Positions 54,636-64,000 of a stretch of DNA of 64,000 bases are shown in pieces. Within the stretch, counting starts at the first letter, position 1. Each line of letters starts with the position of its first letter. Origin of the DNA: JACKJK01 sp046159835 (lineage in GTDB: Bacteria; Pseudomonadota; Alphaproteobacteria; Rhizobiales; Tepidamorphaceae). The notes under the pieces were generated by a model that did not search any database, had not been told where the DNA came from, and was given only the letters and a program-made list of their open reading frames with translations. Location of the stretch: assembly GCF_046159835.1 (NCBI RefSeq), contig NZ_JBJXCY010000002.1, positions 1,313,159-1,377,158 of the forward strand, given 5' to 3'. The position numbers and the translations under genes are program-made.

Positions 54636-57600
54636 ATGGCCGAAAACGAAGACGGCGGGCCGGCGCAAGCCGGTGGCAATGATTCCGGGCTGAGCTTGAC
54701 GGACCATGGTGCGGATGCGCCCGGTTCCGCGCGCGGTCACGTGCGCCTCGCGCTCGCCGAGGGTGATGCCGGCGCCGCGGCCGGCGCGGCCGCCGTCACC
54801 GGCGAGCCGCTCCTCGTCGAGCGTCCCGATCCCGGCAAGTTCGCGATCCATGATCTCGAAGGCCGCAACGCCATCCGCTTCGCCTTCAAGCTAGCCGACT
54901 GCAAGGTCATCGTGCTCGACGTGGACGTCGTCCTCGTCTTCTCCGACGACAGCAAGATCATCCTGCCCGGCCTCGCGCTGAAGCTTGTTCTCAACGAGCC
55001 TCTTGCGCTGGAATTCGCCGACGCGACGCTCGATGCCGCCGACTTCATGGCGATGATCGGTGACGTGCAGTTCGCCGAGAACCTGCCCCTGATGCAGCTC
55101 TCCAACACCGAGTTGGAGAACAAGGAAGAGAACCAGGGGCCGGACGAGCAGGAAACCGTCCAGCTCCAGAAGCAGGTCTTCACCCCGCCGCCCGAGCAGA
55201 TCGAGGAGCAGACGCCCGGCCAGGACCAGCCGCAACTGGCCTCGTTCCAGGAAATCGAGCAGGCGACGCGCACCACCTCGCCGCAATCCTCCGCGCCGAC
55301 CCCGCCCTCGACCGGCACTGGCACCGGCGAGTTCAACGGCACGCCGGCAGCGGAGCTGAACTTCACCCTGCTTGGCGACAACTCGCCGACATCCTCGGCC
55401 ATCTCCGGCGGTGGCGTGGAAATGCGTGGCGCGGCTTCCGTCGCCGCCGCCGAGACCGATCCGTCCTACGCGGCGCAGTCGGCAGCGGAAACGATGAACG
55501 GCACGGCGTTCAACGATATCATCTATGCCGACGACCCCGACCTCATGCCCATCGGCACGACGGTCCGAGTCTTCGAGATCGACGTCGAACTGCCCAAGCC
55601 CGAATGGGTGGCGGTGTCCGCGCGCATCTACGATCTGCCCGAGGGCTTCTCCATCGTCGGCGCGGCGTCTGTCGGTGACGACTTCCAGATCAACATGGAT
55701 ACGTCGGACCCGGCGAACTACAACCAGCTCGACCTGGTCTACCGCTACGCGATCCCTGACGATTCCATCACGCCGGATGCCAACGGCTTCTACCAGCAGT
55801 TCACCTTCTCGGTGGAATTCCTCGTCGATGTCGGCGGCTCGTTCAGCCTCATCGCCGGCACCGCGCGCTTCGCCATCCGCGACGTGACGGACGAGACGGA
55901 ATCCACCTATGTCGATCCCGATACCGGCGAAGTGATCTACATCCTGCCGAAGATTCCGGCGGGCAACATCCTCGGCGCCGGCGACGGTGACGACGTCATC
56001 TTTGCGGGTGCCGGTGGCGACACCATCGATGGCGGGCTGGGCATCGACCTTGTCTCCTTTGCCTATTCCCAGAGCGGCGTCACCGCGAACCTTGCCACCG
56101 CCAGCTATTCGGGCGGCTTTGCAACCGGTGACACGGTCTCCAATGTCGAGGGTCTCGCAGGCTCGAAACACGATGACGCGCTGACCGGCGATGCCGGCGA
56201 CAACCTGCTCATCGGGGGCGAGGGCGCGGACGCGATCGACGGCGGCGATGGTTTCGACACGACGAGCTTTGCCGATGCGGCGGCTGCCGTCGCGGTCGAC
56301 CTTGGCGCGGGCACGGGCAGCGCCGGCGAAGCGGCGGGCGACACCTACACCGATATCGAGCGGGTCATCGGCTCGGATTTCGACGACACGCTGCGCGGCG
56401 ATGCCAGTGCCAACACGCTGGAAGGCGGTGCGGGGGCCGACCAGCTCTTCGGCGCGGGCGGCGACGACATTCTCGACGGTGGTGACGGCGACGACAATCT
56501 CGTCGGCGGCGCGGGCGCGGACCAGTTCATCGGCGGGGCCGGCACCGACACGGCGGACTATTCGACCGCTGCTTCCGCCGTCACCGCAAACCTCGCGGCC
56601 AACACAGCATCAGGCGGCGATGCGGCGGGTGACACATTCTCCGGTATCGAACGGGTCGTCGGTTCGGCATTCGACGACAACCTCACCAGCAACGCCACCA
56701 CGTCCACCACGCTGGAAGGCGGCGCCGGCGCGGACACGCTGACGGGCGGGTCCGGCATCGACACGCTGCTCGGCGGTATCGGCGACGACGTGCTCGCCGG
56801 TGCGGGCGGTGCCGATATTCTCGATGGCGGCGACGGCTTCGACACCATCGACTATTCCGGCTCCTCGACCGCCGTCATCATCGACATGGCGACCGGCGTC
56901 GGCGTCGGCGGGGATGCCCAGGGCGACCTCTTCTACAGCATTGAGCGCGTGATCGGCTCGCTCGACGGCGACGTGCTGATCGGCACGGCCGCCGCCAACG
57001 TGCTGGAAGGCTCCGACGGCGACGACACATTGGATGGGCGCGGCGGCGCGGACACCCTCATCGGTGGCGACGGCGTCGACACCGCCGACTACAGCTACTC
57101 CCTGCAGGGCGTGACCATCGACTTCGCCGCAGGCACCGGCACCGGCGGTGACGCCGAAGGCGACATCCTCTCCGGCATCGAGCGCATCGTCGGTTCGGCG
57201 CAGGCCGATACCTTCATCGGCTCGACCGGCGACGATGTGTTCCTCGGCAACGCGGGCGACGACTACTTCATCGGCGGTGCGGGCGCGGATGTGCTGGCCG
57301 GCGGGTCGGGCAACGACACGGCGGACTATTCCGCCTCCACCGCCATCAACATCAACCTGACCACCGGCATCGCCACCGGCGGCGATGCGACCGGCGACAA
57401 TCTCGCCAGCATCGAGACGATCATTGCCACCGATTTCGCCGACGTGCTGACGGGCGATGCCTCCAACAACACCTTCATCGGCGGTGCGGGCGATGACCTG
57501 CTGACCGGTGGCGCTGGCGCGGACACGCTGGACGGTGGCGATGACACCGACACCATCAGCTATGCCGGATCGCTTGCAGCCGTGACCGTCAATCTCGGCA

Positions 57601-60600
57601 CCGGCGCGGGCACCGGCGGCGACGCGCAGGGCGATACGATCCTCAACGTCGAGAACGTCATCGGTTCCGCCAATGGCGACACGCTGATCGGCGATGCGGC
57701 CGACAACATCCTCGACGGCGGTGACGGCGACGACCGCCTCGAAGGCGGCGCGGGCGCGGACCAGCTCATCGGCGGCGATGGCGAGGACAGCGCCGACTAC
57801 ACCCAGTCGGCCTCGGCGGTCACCATCAACCTCGCCACCTCGACCGCCACCGGCGGCGACGCGGACGGCGACACGTTCTCCTCCATCGAGCGCGTCGGCG
57901 GGTCTGCCTTCGACGACGACCTGACCGGCGATGCGCAGGCAAACGTGCTGGAAGGCAATGCCGGCAACGACATCCTGCGCGGCGGCGGCGGAGACGACAC
58001 GCTGCTGGGCGGCGTCGACGACGATACCCTCATCGGCGGCACGGGCGCCGACACGCTCACCGGCGGCACCGGCTCGGACACCGCGGACTACTCGGCCTCG
58101 GCGCTTGGCGTCGATATCGATCTTGGCGCAGGCACCGCGAGCGGCGGCGACGCCGAGGGCGACGTGCTCAGCGAGATCGAGAACCTCACAGGCACCGCGC
58201 AGGCCGACACGCTGGTCGGCGATGCGGCCAACAACACCCTCGACGGCGGCGACGGCGATGACCTGCTGGAAGGCGCGGCGGGTGCTGACACCCTGATCGG
58301 CGGCGACGGCACCGACACCGCCGACTATGCCAATTCCACCAGCGGCGTCACCGTTTCGCTGACCAGCGGCACCGGCGTCGGCGGCCACGCGGAAGGGGAC
58401 TCGCTTGTCGAAATCGAGAACCTGTCCGGCTCCGCCTTTGGTGACACCCTGACCGGCGATGGCGCGGCCAATGTGATCGACGGCCTTGCCGGTGACGACA
58501 CCCTCAGCGGCGAAGCCGGCGACGACACGCTCAACGGCGGCGCGGGCAACGATATCCTCGCCGGCGGCGCGGGCGCGGATGCGCTGGATGGCGGCGCGGA
58601 CATCGACACCATCGACTATTCCGCCTCCGACAGCGCCGTCACGATCAACCTTGCCGCGAATTCCGCCAGCGGCGGCCACGCGACCGGCGACACCTTCTCC
58701 AATATGGAATCGGTTGCAGGGTCTGCCTTTGCCGACAGCCTGACAGGCGATTCCGGCGACAACACCCTGACCGGCAATGCCGGCGACGACACACTGATCG
58801 GCCTTGGCGGCGCGGACACGCTGATCGGCGGTGCGGGGTCCGACACGGCTGACTATTCCGCGTCCGCCAGCGCGGTGCAGATCGACCTGCTCAACGATAC
58901 CGCCACCGGCGGCGATGCGGCCGGTGATACCTTTTCCAGTGTCGAAAACCTCACCGGCTCCACTGGCGACGACACGCTGGGCGGCGATTCCGCCGACAAC
59001 ATCCTCATCGGTGGCGATGGCAATGACATCCTCGCCGGCGGCCTCGGCGCGGACACGCTCGATGGCGGCATCGGCACCGACACGGCGGACTACACGGCGT
59101 CGAACGCAGGCGTCACGGTCAGCTTGCTGTCCGGCACCGGCACCGGCGGCCACGCGGAAGGCGACACGCTGACCAGCATCGAGACGCTGTCCGGCTCGCA
59201 ATTCGACGACACGCTGACCGGCAGCGCGCTGGACGACACGATTTATGGCAACGGCGGCAGCGATTCCCTCGACGGTGGTGACGGCGACGACACGCTCGAC
59301 GGTGGCAGCGGCGACGACACGCTTCGCGGTGGCGCGGGCGCCGACCAGCTCACCGGCGGAACGGGCACCGACATCGCGGACTATTCCGGCTCTGCCGACG
59401 CGCTGACGATCAACCTTGCGACCAACTCCGCCTCCGGTGGCGATGCGACCGGCGACACGTTCACCGGCATCGAGGGCGTGACGGGCGGGCAGGCTGCCGA
59501 CTCCCTGACCGGCGATGCGGGCGCCAACATCCTCGACGGCCAGGAAGGCGACGACCTGCTTGTCGGCGGGGCGGGCGCGGATGAACTCATCGGCGGCGAC
59601 GGCTTCGACACGGCGGATTTCTCGGCCTCTGCGGCAGGCGTCAATGTCGACCTCGAACTCGGCACCGGCGCGGGCGGCGATGCCCACGGCGACAGCTATT
59701 CCGAAATCGAACGGGTGGTCGGGTCCGGCCTCGCCGATACGCTGATCGGCGATGGCGCGGCCAACACGCTCGAAGGCGGCGCGGGCAACGACGTCCTGCG
59801 CGGTGGCGCGGGCGACGACACGCTGCTCGGCGGCGACGACGACGACACGCTCGAGGGCGGCGCGGGCGCGGACACCCTGACCGGCGGCGCGGGCATCGAC
59901 GTGGTGGACTACACCGGGTCGGATGCCGCCGTGACGGTCAATCTCGCGGCAAGTTCCGCCTCCGGCGGCCATGCGACCGGCGACAGCTTCACCGGCATCG
60001 AGGGCGTGACAGGCTCCGCCTTTGATGACGATCTCACCGGCGACACCAACGCCAACACCCTGCGCGGTGGTGACGGCGCGGACACCCTGTCTGGCGGTGC
60101 CGGCATGGACGCGCTGTTTGGCGATGACGGCGACGATACGCTGATCGGCGGTGCGGGCGCGGATGCGCTCACCGGTGGCGATGGCATTGATACCGTTGAC
60201 TATTCCGCTTCGCTGGCAGGCGTCGACGTCGATCTCGCGCTCGGGTCGGCAACTGGCGGTGACGCGCAGGGCGATACGCTGGCGACCATCGAGAACGTGA
60301 TCGGGTCCGGCCTCGACGACACGCTGACGGGCAATGCGCTTGCCAACGCGCTGACCGGCGGTGCCGGCAACGACACGATGCTAGGCGGTGGCGGCGCCGA
60401 CGTGCTGGACGGCGGCGACAACGACGACCTTCTGCTTGGTGGCGCGGGAGCCGACACGCTGATCGGTGGCGACGGCAACGACACCGCGTCATACGACGGC
60501 TCGTTGCAGGCGGTCACGGCGGATCTTTCCACCGGCGCCGGCACGGGCGGTGACGCGCAGGGCGATACGCTCACCGGCATCGAGAACCTCACCGGCTCGG

Positions 60601-63600
60601 CCCTCAACGACACGCTGATCGGCGACGCCAACGCCAATACGCTGTCCGGTGGCGCGGGCAACGACATCCTGCGCGGCGGCGGCGGTGCCGATACGCTGCA
60701 GGGCGGCGCGGGCATCGACCTGGCCGACTACACCGGCTCCGGCTCTGCCGTCACCGTCGACATCGCGGCGGGTACCGCCACAGGTGGCGATGCCACCGGC
60801 GACACGCTCGATTCCATCGAAGGCGCGATCGGTTCGGCCTTTGACGACAGCCTGTCGGGCGACAGCGGCGTCAACGTGCTGCGCGGTGGTGACGGGGCGG
60901 ACACGCTCATCGGTCGTGGCGGCGCGGACGAGCTCGACGGCGGCGACGGCATCGACGTTGCGGACTATTCCGGCTCGGCATCCGCCGTCACCGTGGATCT
61001 CACGCTCGGACAGGGCGTCGGCGGCGATGCGCAAGGCGACACGCTCGCCAATATCGAGAACCTCATCGGCTCCAGCGGCGACGACACGCTGCGCGGCAAC
61101 ACGGCTGCCAACGTGCTCGATGGCGGCAGTGGCAACGACACGCTGGAAGGCGGCGCGGGCGCGGACACGCTGACCGGCGGCGCTGGGTCCGACACGGCGA
61201 GCTATGCCTCCTCTGCAGCTGGCGTGACGGCCAACCTCACGACAAACGTCAACACCGGTGGCGATGCCGAGGGCGACACCTTCTCCAGCATCGAGAACCT
61301 CACCGGCTCCGCAAATGACGATTCGCTCACCGGCGATGCCAACGCCAACGTTATCAACGGCGGGGCCGGCAATGACACGCTCGCCGGTCTCGGCGGTGCG
61401 GATACGCTCATCGGCGGCGACGATTTCGACACCGCCGACTACAGCGCGTCTGCGGCAGGTGTCACGGTCAACCTCGCAACCGGCACAGCGTCGGGCGGCG
61501 ATGCGCAGGGCGACACGCTTTCGCAGATCGAAGGCGTCATCGGTTCCGCACAGGCCGACAACCTCACCGGCGACGTCAACACCAACACGCTGGAAGGCGG
61601 CGCAGGCGCGGACATCATCAATGCCGGCGACGGCGACGACACCATCGACGGTGGGGCCGACGACGACACCCTGACGGGTGGCGCGGGCGCTGACAGCATC
61701 GACGGCGGTACTGGCACCGATACGGTCAGCTTTGCAGCGTCCACTCAGGCCGTCACCGTGGACCTCTCCACCGGATCGGGTACAGGCGGCGATGCCGAGG
61801 GCGATACCTATACCCGCATCGAGAATGTCACAGGTTCCAATCTCGGCGACCTTCTCATCGGTGACGGCAACGCCAACACGCTGGACGGCGGCTCGGGCGA
61901 CGACACGCTGCACGGGGGCGGCGGCGCCGACACGCTGATCGGCGGTGCGGGGTCCGATACGGCCGACTACACGGATTCATCCGCTGCGGTGACGATCAAC
62001 CTTGGCGCGGGCACTGCGTCGGGTGGCGACGCCGAAGGCGACACCCTGTCGAGCATAGAAAACGTCATCGGTTCAGCCAATGCCGACACGCTGACCGGGT
62101 CTTCGGCGGCGAACGTGATCGACGGCGGCGCCGGCGACGACCTCATTTCCGCAGGTGGCGGCAACGACACGATCGACGGCGGCGCCGGCGATGACACCAT
62201 CGCGAGCGGCGCGGGCGCAGACGACATCACCGGCGGCGACGACACAGATACGGTCGACTATTCCGCCTCCGCCAGCGGCGTCACGGTCAACCTGGCGACA
62301 GGCACCGGCTCTGGTGGCGATGCCCAGGGCGACACGATTGCCGAGGTCGAGAACGTCACCGGCTCGGTTCAGGCCGACACGCTCACCGGCGATGGAAATG
62401 CCAACGTCCTCGACGGTGGCGACGGCAACGATCTCATCAATGGCGGTGCGGGGGCCGACACGCTCATCGGTGGCGACGGTACGGACACCGCAAGTTACGC
62501 GGGGTCTTCAGCCGGCGTAACGGTCAGCCTCGACACCGGCACCGGCACGGGTGGCGATGCGGAAGGCGACACGCTTTCGGGCTTTGAAAATCTCACGGGT
62601 TCATCCAACGACGACCTGCTCATCGGCGATGCGGCAGCCAATACCCTCATCGGCGGTCTTGGCAACGATACGCTGCGCGGCGGTGCCGGCGGCGACACGC
62701 TCGATGGCGGCGGTGGCACGAACGACGTCATCGACTACTCGACGTCCGCTGCCGCGGTCACGGTCGACCTGACGCTTGGCAGTGCATCGGGTGGCGATGC
62801 CACGGGCGATACCATCATCGATATCGACGGGGTCATCGGCTCCAACGGGGACGATGACCTGCGCGGCAATGCCTTCGCGAACACGCTCACCGGCGGCGCC
62901 GGTGCAGACACCCTGCGCGGCGAGGATGGCGCGGATACGCTGAGTGGCGGTGCGGGCGACGACCTCCTCATCGGTGGTGCGGGCGCGGACGCCATCGACG
63001 GCGGCGACGATACCGACACGGTCGATTATTCCGCCTCGACGCTCGCGGTCACGGTGGACCTCGCCTCAGGCACTGGCACAGGTGGTGACGCCGAGGGCGA
63101 TACCTTCGCCAATGTCGAGAATGTCATCGGGTCCAACGTCAACGACACGCTGATCGGTGACGCCAGCGCCAACGCGATGACCGGTGGTGCCGGCAACGAC
63201 ACGTTGCGCGGCAATGGCGGCGCCGACACGCTGGACGGCGGCGCGGGCGTCGACACCGCGGATTATTCTGCCTCTGTCGCAGCCGTTTCGGTCAATCTCG
63301 GCGCGAACACCGCGTCGGGTGGCGATGCGGAAGGCGACACGCTCACCGATATCGAGAACCTCACCGGCTCCGCCGGCGACGACATCCTCGCCGGCGATGG
63401 AGCCATCAACGTTCTGACCGGCGGCTCAGGAGCAGACACGCTGGACGGCGGCGCTGGTGCGGATACCCTCTCCGGTGGCACGGGCAACGACACGCTGACT
63501 GGTGGCATCGGCGCGGACGTGCTGGACGGCGGCGACGATATCGATACCGCCGACTACAGCGGTTCTGCCAGCGGCGTCACGGTCAGCCTCGATGCGGGCA

Positions 63601-64000
63601 CCGGCTCCAGCGGCGATGCGGCAGGAGATACGCTCAGCAATATCGAGAACCTGACGGGTTCGGCAAATGCCGACACCCTGACCGGCGATTCCGGCGCGAA
63701 CGCCATCGACGGCGCGGGCGGCGACGACGTCATCGAGGGCCTGGCCGGTGCGGACACGCTGACCGGCGGGACTGGTACGGATACGGTCTCCTATGCCTCC
63801 GACACGGCGGGCGTGACGGTGGACCTTGGCAACAACACGGCCTCTGGCGGTGATGCGGCAGGCGACACGATCTCGGGCTTCGAGAACGCAACCGGTGGTT
63901 CGGGCGACGACACGCTGACCGGTGATGCGGGCGCGAACGTCCTCACCGGCGGTGCGGGCAACGACACGCTGGCGGGCCTTGGCGGCGCGGACACGCTCAT
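54636..64000 (+). CDS. Giant RTX calcium-binding protein, 3' end beyond the window
   Basis: One frame runs from ATG 54636 to the window edge with no stop, at least 3,121 residues. There is no signal peptide, as expected for type I secretion where the signal is C-terminal and here unseen. Residues about 70-150 (FAIHDLEGRNAIRFAFKLAD and following) resemble the N-terminal region of large surface adhesins, residues about 155-300 are a Gln/Glu/Pro-rich linker, and about 310-440 form a beta-rich domain. From about 442 on, RTX nonapeptides (GGxGxDxLx) dominate. Likely a secreted or surface adhesin. No type I secretion genes are in the window. Confidence 0.9.
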   Translation, partial: MAENEDGGPAQAGGNDSGLSLTDHGADAPGSARGHVRLALAEGDAGAAAGAAAVTGEPLLVERPDPGKFAIHDLEGRNAIRFAFKLADCKVIVLDVDVVLVFSDDSKIILPGLALKLVLNEPLALEFADATLDAADFMAMIGDVQFAENLPLMQLSNTELENKEENQGPDEQETVQLQKQVFTPPPEQIEEQTPGQDQPQLASFQEIEQATRTTSPQSSAPTPPSTGTGTGEFNGTPAAELNFTLLGDNSPTSSAISGGGVEMRGAASVAAAETDPSYAAQSAAETMNGTAFNDIIYADDPDLMPIGTTVRVFEIDVELPKPEWVAVSARIYDLPEGFSIVGAASVGDDFQINMDTSDPANYNQLDLVYRYAIPDDSITPDANGFYQQFTFSVEFLVDVGGSFSLIAGTARFAIRDVTDETESTYVDPDTGEVIYILPKIPAGNILGAGDGDDVIFAGAGGDTIDGGLGIDLVSFAYSQSGVTANLATASYSGGFATGDTVSNVEGLAGSKHDDALTGDAGDNLLIGGEGADAIDGGDGFDTTSFADAAAAVAVDLGAGTGSAGEAAGDTYTDIERVIGSDFDDTLRGDASANTLEGGAGADQLFGAGGDDILDGGDGDDNLVGGAGADQFIGGAGTDTADYSTAASAVTANLAANTASGGDAAGDTFSGIERVVGSAFDDNLTSNATTSTTLEGGAGADTLTGGSGIDTLLGGIGDDVLAGAGGADILDGGDGFDTIDYSGSSTAVIIDMATGVGVGGDAQGDLFYSIERVIGSLDGDVLIGTAAANVLEGSDGDDTLDGRGGADTLIGGDGVDTADYSYSLQGVTIDFAAGTGTGGDAEGDILSGIERIVGSAQADTFIGSTGDDVFLGNAGDDYFIGGAGADVLAGGSGNDTADYSASTAININLTTGIATGGDATGDNLASIETIIATDFADVLTGDASNNTFIGGAGDDLLTGGAGADTLDGGDDTDTISYAGSLAAVTVNLGTGAGTGGDAQGDTILNVENVIGSANGDTLIGDAADNILDGGDGDDRLEGGAGADQLIGGDGEDSADYTQSASAVTINLATSTATGGDADGDTFSSIERVGGSAFDDDLTGDAQANVLEGNAGNDILRGGGGDDTLLGGVDDDTLIGGTGADTLTGGTGSDTADYSASALGVDIDLGAGTASGGDAEGDVLSEIENLTGTAQADTLVGDAANNTLDGGDGDDLLEGAAGADTLIGGDGTDTADYANSTSGVTVSLTSGTGVGGHAEGDSLVEIENLSGSAFGDTLTGDGAANVIDGLAGDDTLSGEAGDDTLNGGAGNDILAGGAGADALDGGADIDTIDYSASDSAVTINLAANSASGGHATGDTFSNMESVAGSAFADSLTGDSGDNTLTGNAGDDTLIGLGGADTLIGGAGSDTADYSASASAVQIDLLNDTATGGDAAGDTFSSVENLTGSTGDDTLGGDSADNILIGGDGNDILAGGLGADTLDGGIGTDTADYTASNAGVTVSLLSGTGTGGHAEGDTLTSIETLSGSQFDDTLTGSALDDTIYGNGGSDSLDGGDGDDTLDGGSGDDTLRGGAGADQLTGGTGTDIADYSGSADALTINLATNSASGGDATGDTFTGIEGVTGGQAADSLTGDAGANILDGQEGDDLLVGGAGADELIGGDGFDTADFSASAAGVNVDLELGTGAGGDAHGDSYSEIERVVGSGLADTLIGDGAANTLEGGAGNDVLRGGAGDDTLLGGDDDDTLEGGAGADTLTGGAGIDVVDYTGSDAAVTVNLAASSASGGHATGDSFTGIEGVTGSAFDDDLTGDTNANTLRGGDGADTLSGGAGMDALFGDDGDDTLIGGAGADALTGGDGIDTVDYSASLAGVDVDLALGSATGGDAQGDTLATIENVIGSGLDDTLTGNALANALTGGAGNDTMLGGGGADVLDGGDNDDLLLGGAGADTLIGGDGNDTASYDGSLQAVTADLSTGAGTGGDAQGDTLTGIENLTGSALNDTLIGDANANTLSGGAGNDILRGGGGADTLQGGAGIDLADYTGSGSAVTVDIAAGTATGGDATGDTLDSIEGAIGSAFDDSLSGDSGVNVLRGGDGADTLIGRGGADELDGGDGIDVADYSGSASAVTVDLTLGQGVGGDAQGDTLANIENLIGSSGDDTLRGNTAANVLDGGSGNDTLEGGAGADTLTGGAGSDTASYASSAAGVTANLTTNVNTGGDAEGDTFSSIENLTGSANDDSLTGDANANVINGGAGNDTLAGLGGADTLIGGDDFDTADYSASAAGVTVNLATGTASGGDAQGDTLSQIEGVIGSAQADNLTGDVNTNTLEGGAGADIINAGDGDDTIDGGADDDTLTGGAGADSIDGGTGTDTVSFAASTQAVTVDLSTGSGTGGDAEGDTYTRIENVTGSNLGDLLIGDGNANTLDGGSGDDTLHGGGGADTLIGGAGSDTADYTDSSAAVTINLGAGTASGGDAEGDTLSSIENVIGSANADTLTGSSAANVIDGGAGDDLISAGGGNDTIDGGAGDDTIASGAGADDITGGDDTDTVDYSASASGVTVNLATGTGSGGDAQGDTIAEVENVTGSVQADTLTGDGNANVLDGGDGNDLINGGAGADTLIGGDGTDTASYAGSSAGVTVSLDTGTGTGGDAEGDTLSGFENLTGSSNDDLLIGDAAANTLIGGLGNDTLRGGAGGDTLDGGGGTNDVIDYSTSAAAVTVDLTLGSASGGDATGDTIIDIDGVIGSNGDDDLRGNAFANTLTGGAGADTLRGEDGADTLSGGAGDDLLIGGAGADAIDGGDDTDTVDYSASTLAVTVDLASGTGTGGDAEGDTFANVENVIGSNVNDTLIGDASANAMTGGAGNDTLRGNGGADTLDGGAGVDTADYSASVAAVSVNLGANTASGGDAEGDTLTDIENLTGSAGDDILAGDGAINVLTGGSGADTLDGGAGADTLSGGTGNDTLTGGIGADVLDGGDDIDTADYSGSASGVTVSLDAGTGSSGDAAGDTLSNIENLTGSANADTLTGDSGANAIDGAGGDDVIEGLAGADTLTGGTGTDTVSYASDTAGVTVDLGNNTASGGDAAGDTISGFENATGGSGDDTLTGDAGANVLTGGAGNDTLAGLGGADTL
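55960..64000 (+). repeat. RTX module array, two-length tandem repeat
   Basis: About 30 modules run in frame to the window end. Each has a DTADYSASASAVTVNLATG-like strand segment, then SGGDAEGDTLSNIENLTGS, then a run of GGxGxDxLx nonapeptides. Taking the 'DY' codon pair as a marker, successive starts from 56265 are spaced 291, 294, 237, 237, 234, 237, 291, 237, 291, 237, 237, 291, 237, 291, 291, 291, 237, 237, 237, 237, 291, 237, 291, 237, 240, 291, 237, 291, 237. The long form has two extra nonapeptides. Each turn of a parallel beta-roll uses two nonapeptides and binds Ca2+. Confidence 0.9.

Noticed and set aside
56610..59972. A 1,120-codon minus-strand frame opposite the RTX array, with a regular repeat of its own
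   Set aside because: Its periodicity mirrors the sense-strand RTX modules. The repeats force a stop-free antisense frame, and the sense frame has clear RTX motifs.
55960..64000. CRISPR-like regular spacing of repeats
   Set aside because: The repeats are coding, in frame, 237 or 291 bp long and degenerate at codon level, with no short direct repeats and no spacers or cas genes.

Overview
The window is a high-GC chromosomal segment from an alphaproteobacterium, most likely a Hyphomicrobiales (Rhizobiales) member. The basis is gene order: mutS-glnD-murJ-trpS, then nfuA-tsaB-rimI-plsC-miaB-phoH-ybeY-corC-lnt-XRE regulator-metK-trmB, then rimP-nusA-ylxR-infB-rbfA-truB-rpsO-pnp. This matches the conserved core neighbourhood of that order. 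Family or genus cannot be fixed from the sequence alone.

Layout. 1-28 kb is dense housekeeping on the + strand: nitrogen sensing, cell-wall lipid II flipping, tRNA and rRNA maturation, lipoprotein acylation, SAM synthesis and the translation-initiation operon. It ends in a strong bidirectional terminator shared with a convergent cold-shock gene. 28.6-32.7 kb (- strand) holds polA and a membrane acyltransferase. A 420-base gene-free stretch and a tRNA-Arg(CCG) follow. 33.4-39.0 kb is a five-gene dipeptide/oligopeptide ABC importer. 39.0-42.9 kb is a small stress-type block: L,D-transpeptidase, FAD/NAD reductase, PNPOx-like protein, MarC and a hemerythrin. Two of these genes carry promoters that fit the alphaproteobacterial general-stress (EcfG) consensus exactly. 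42.9-45.5 kb has an FAD oxidoreductase and a GT2 glycosyltransferase.

45.5-54.5 kb is a catabolic block. A divergent RpiR regulator precedes an N-formylglutamate-amidohydrolase-family enzyme, a TRAP transporter (small membrane, large membrane, Tat-exported binding protein), a glutamine-synthetase-like ligase, an aldehyde dehydrogenase and an iron alcohol dehydrogenase. Together these genes can be read as a gamma-glutamylation route for an imported amino alcohol: ligate glutamate, oxidise alcohol to aldehyde to acid, hydrolyse the amide. The binding protein has tyrosine where TRAP proteins for organic acids usually carry the carboxylate-binding arginine, which agrees with a substrate that is not a simple organic acid.

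54.6 kb to the window end is one open reading frame for a giant RTX calcium-binding protein, at least 3,121 residues, running off the edge. Its repeats come almost entirely in two sizes, 79 and 97 residues. The difference is 18 residues, or two RTX nonapeptides, equal to one beta-roll turn.

Functions come from motif recognition and gene context. No database search was run.
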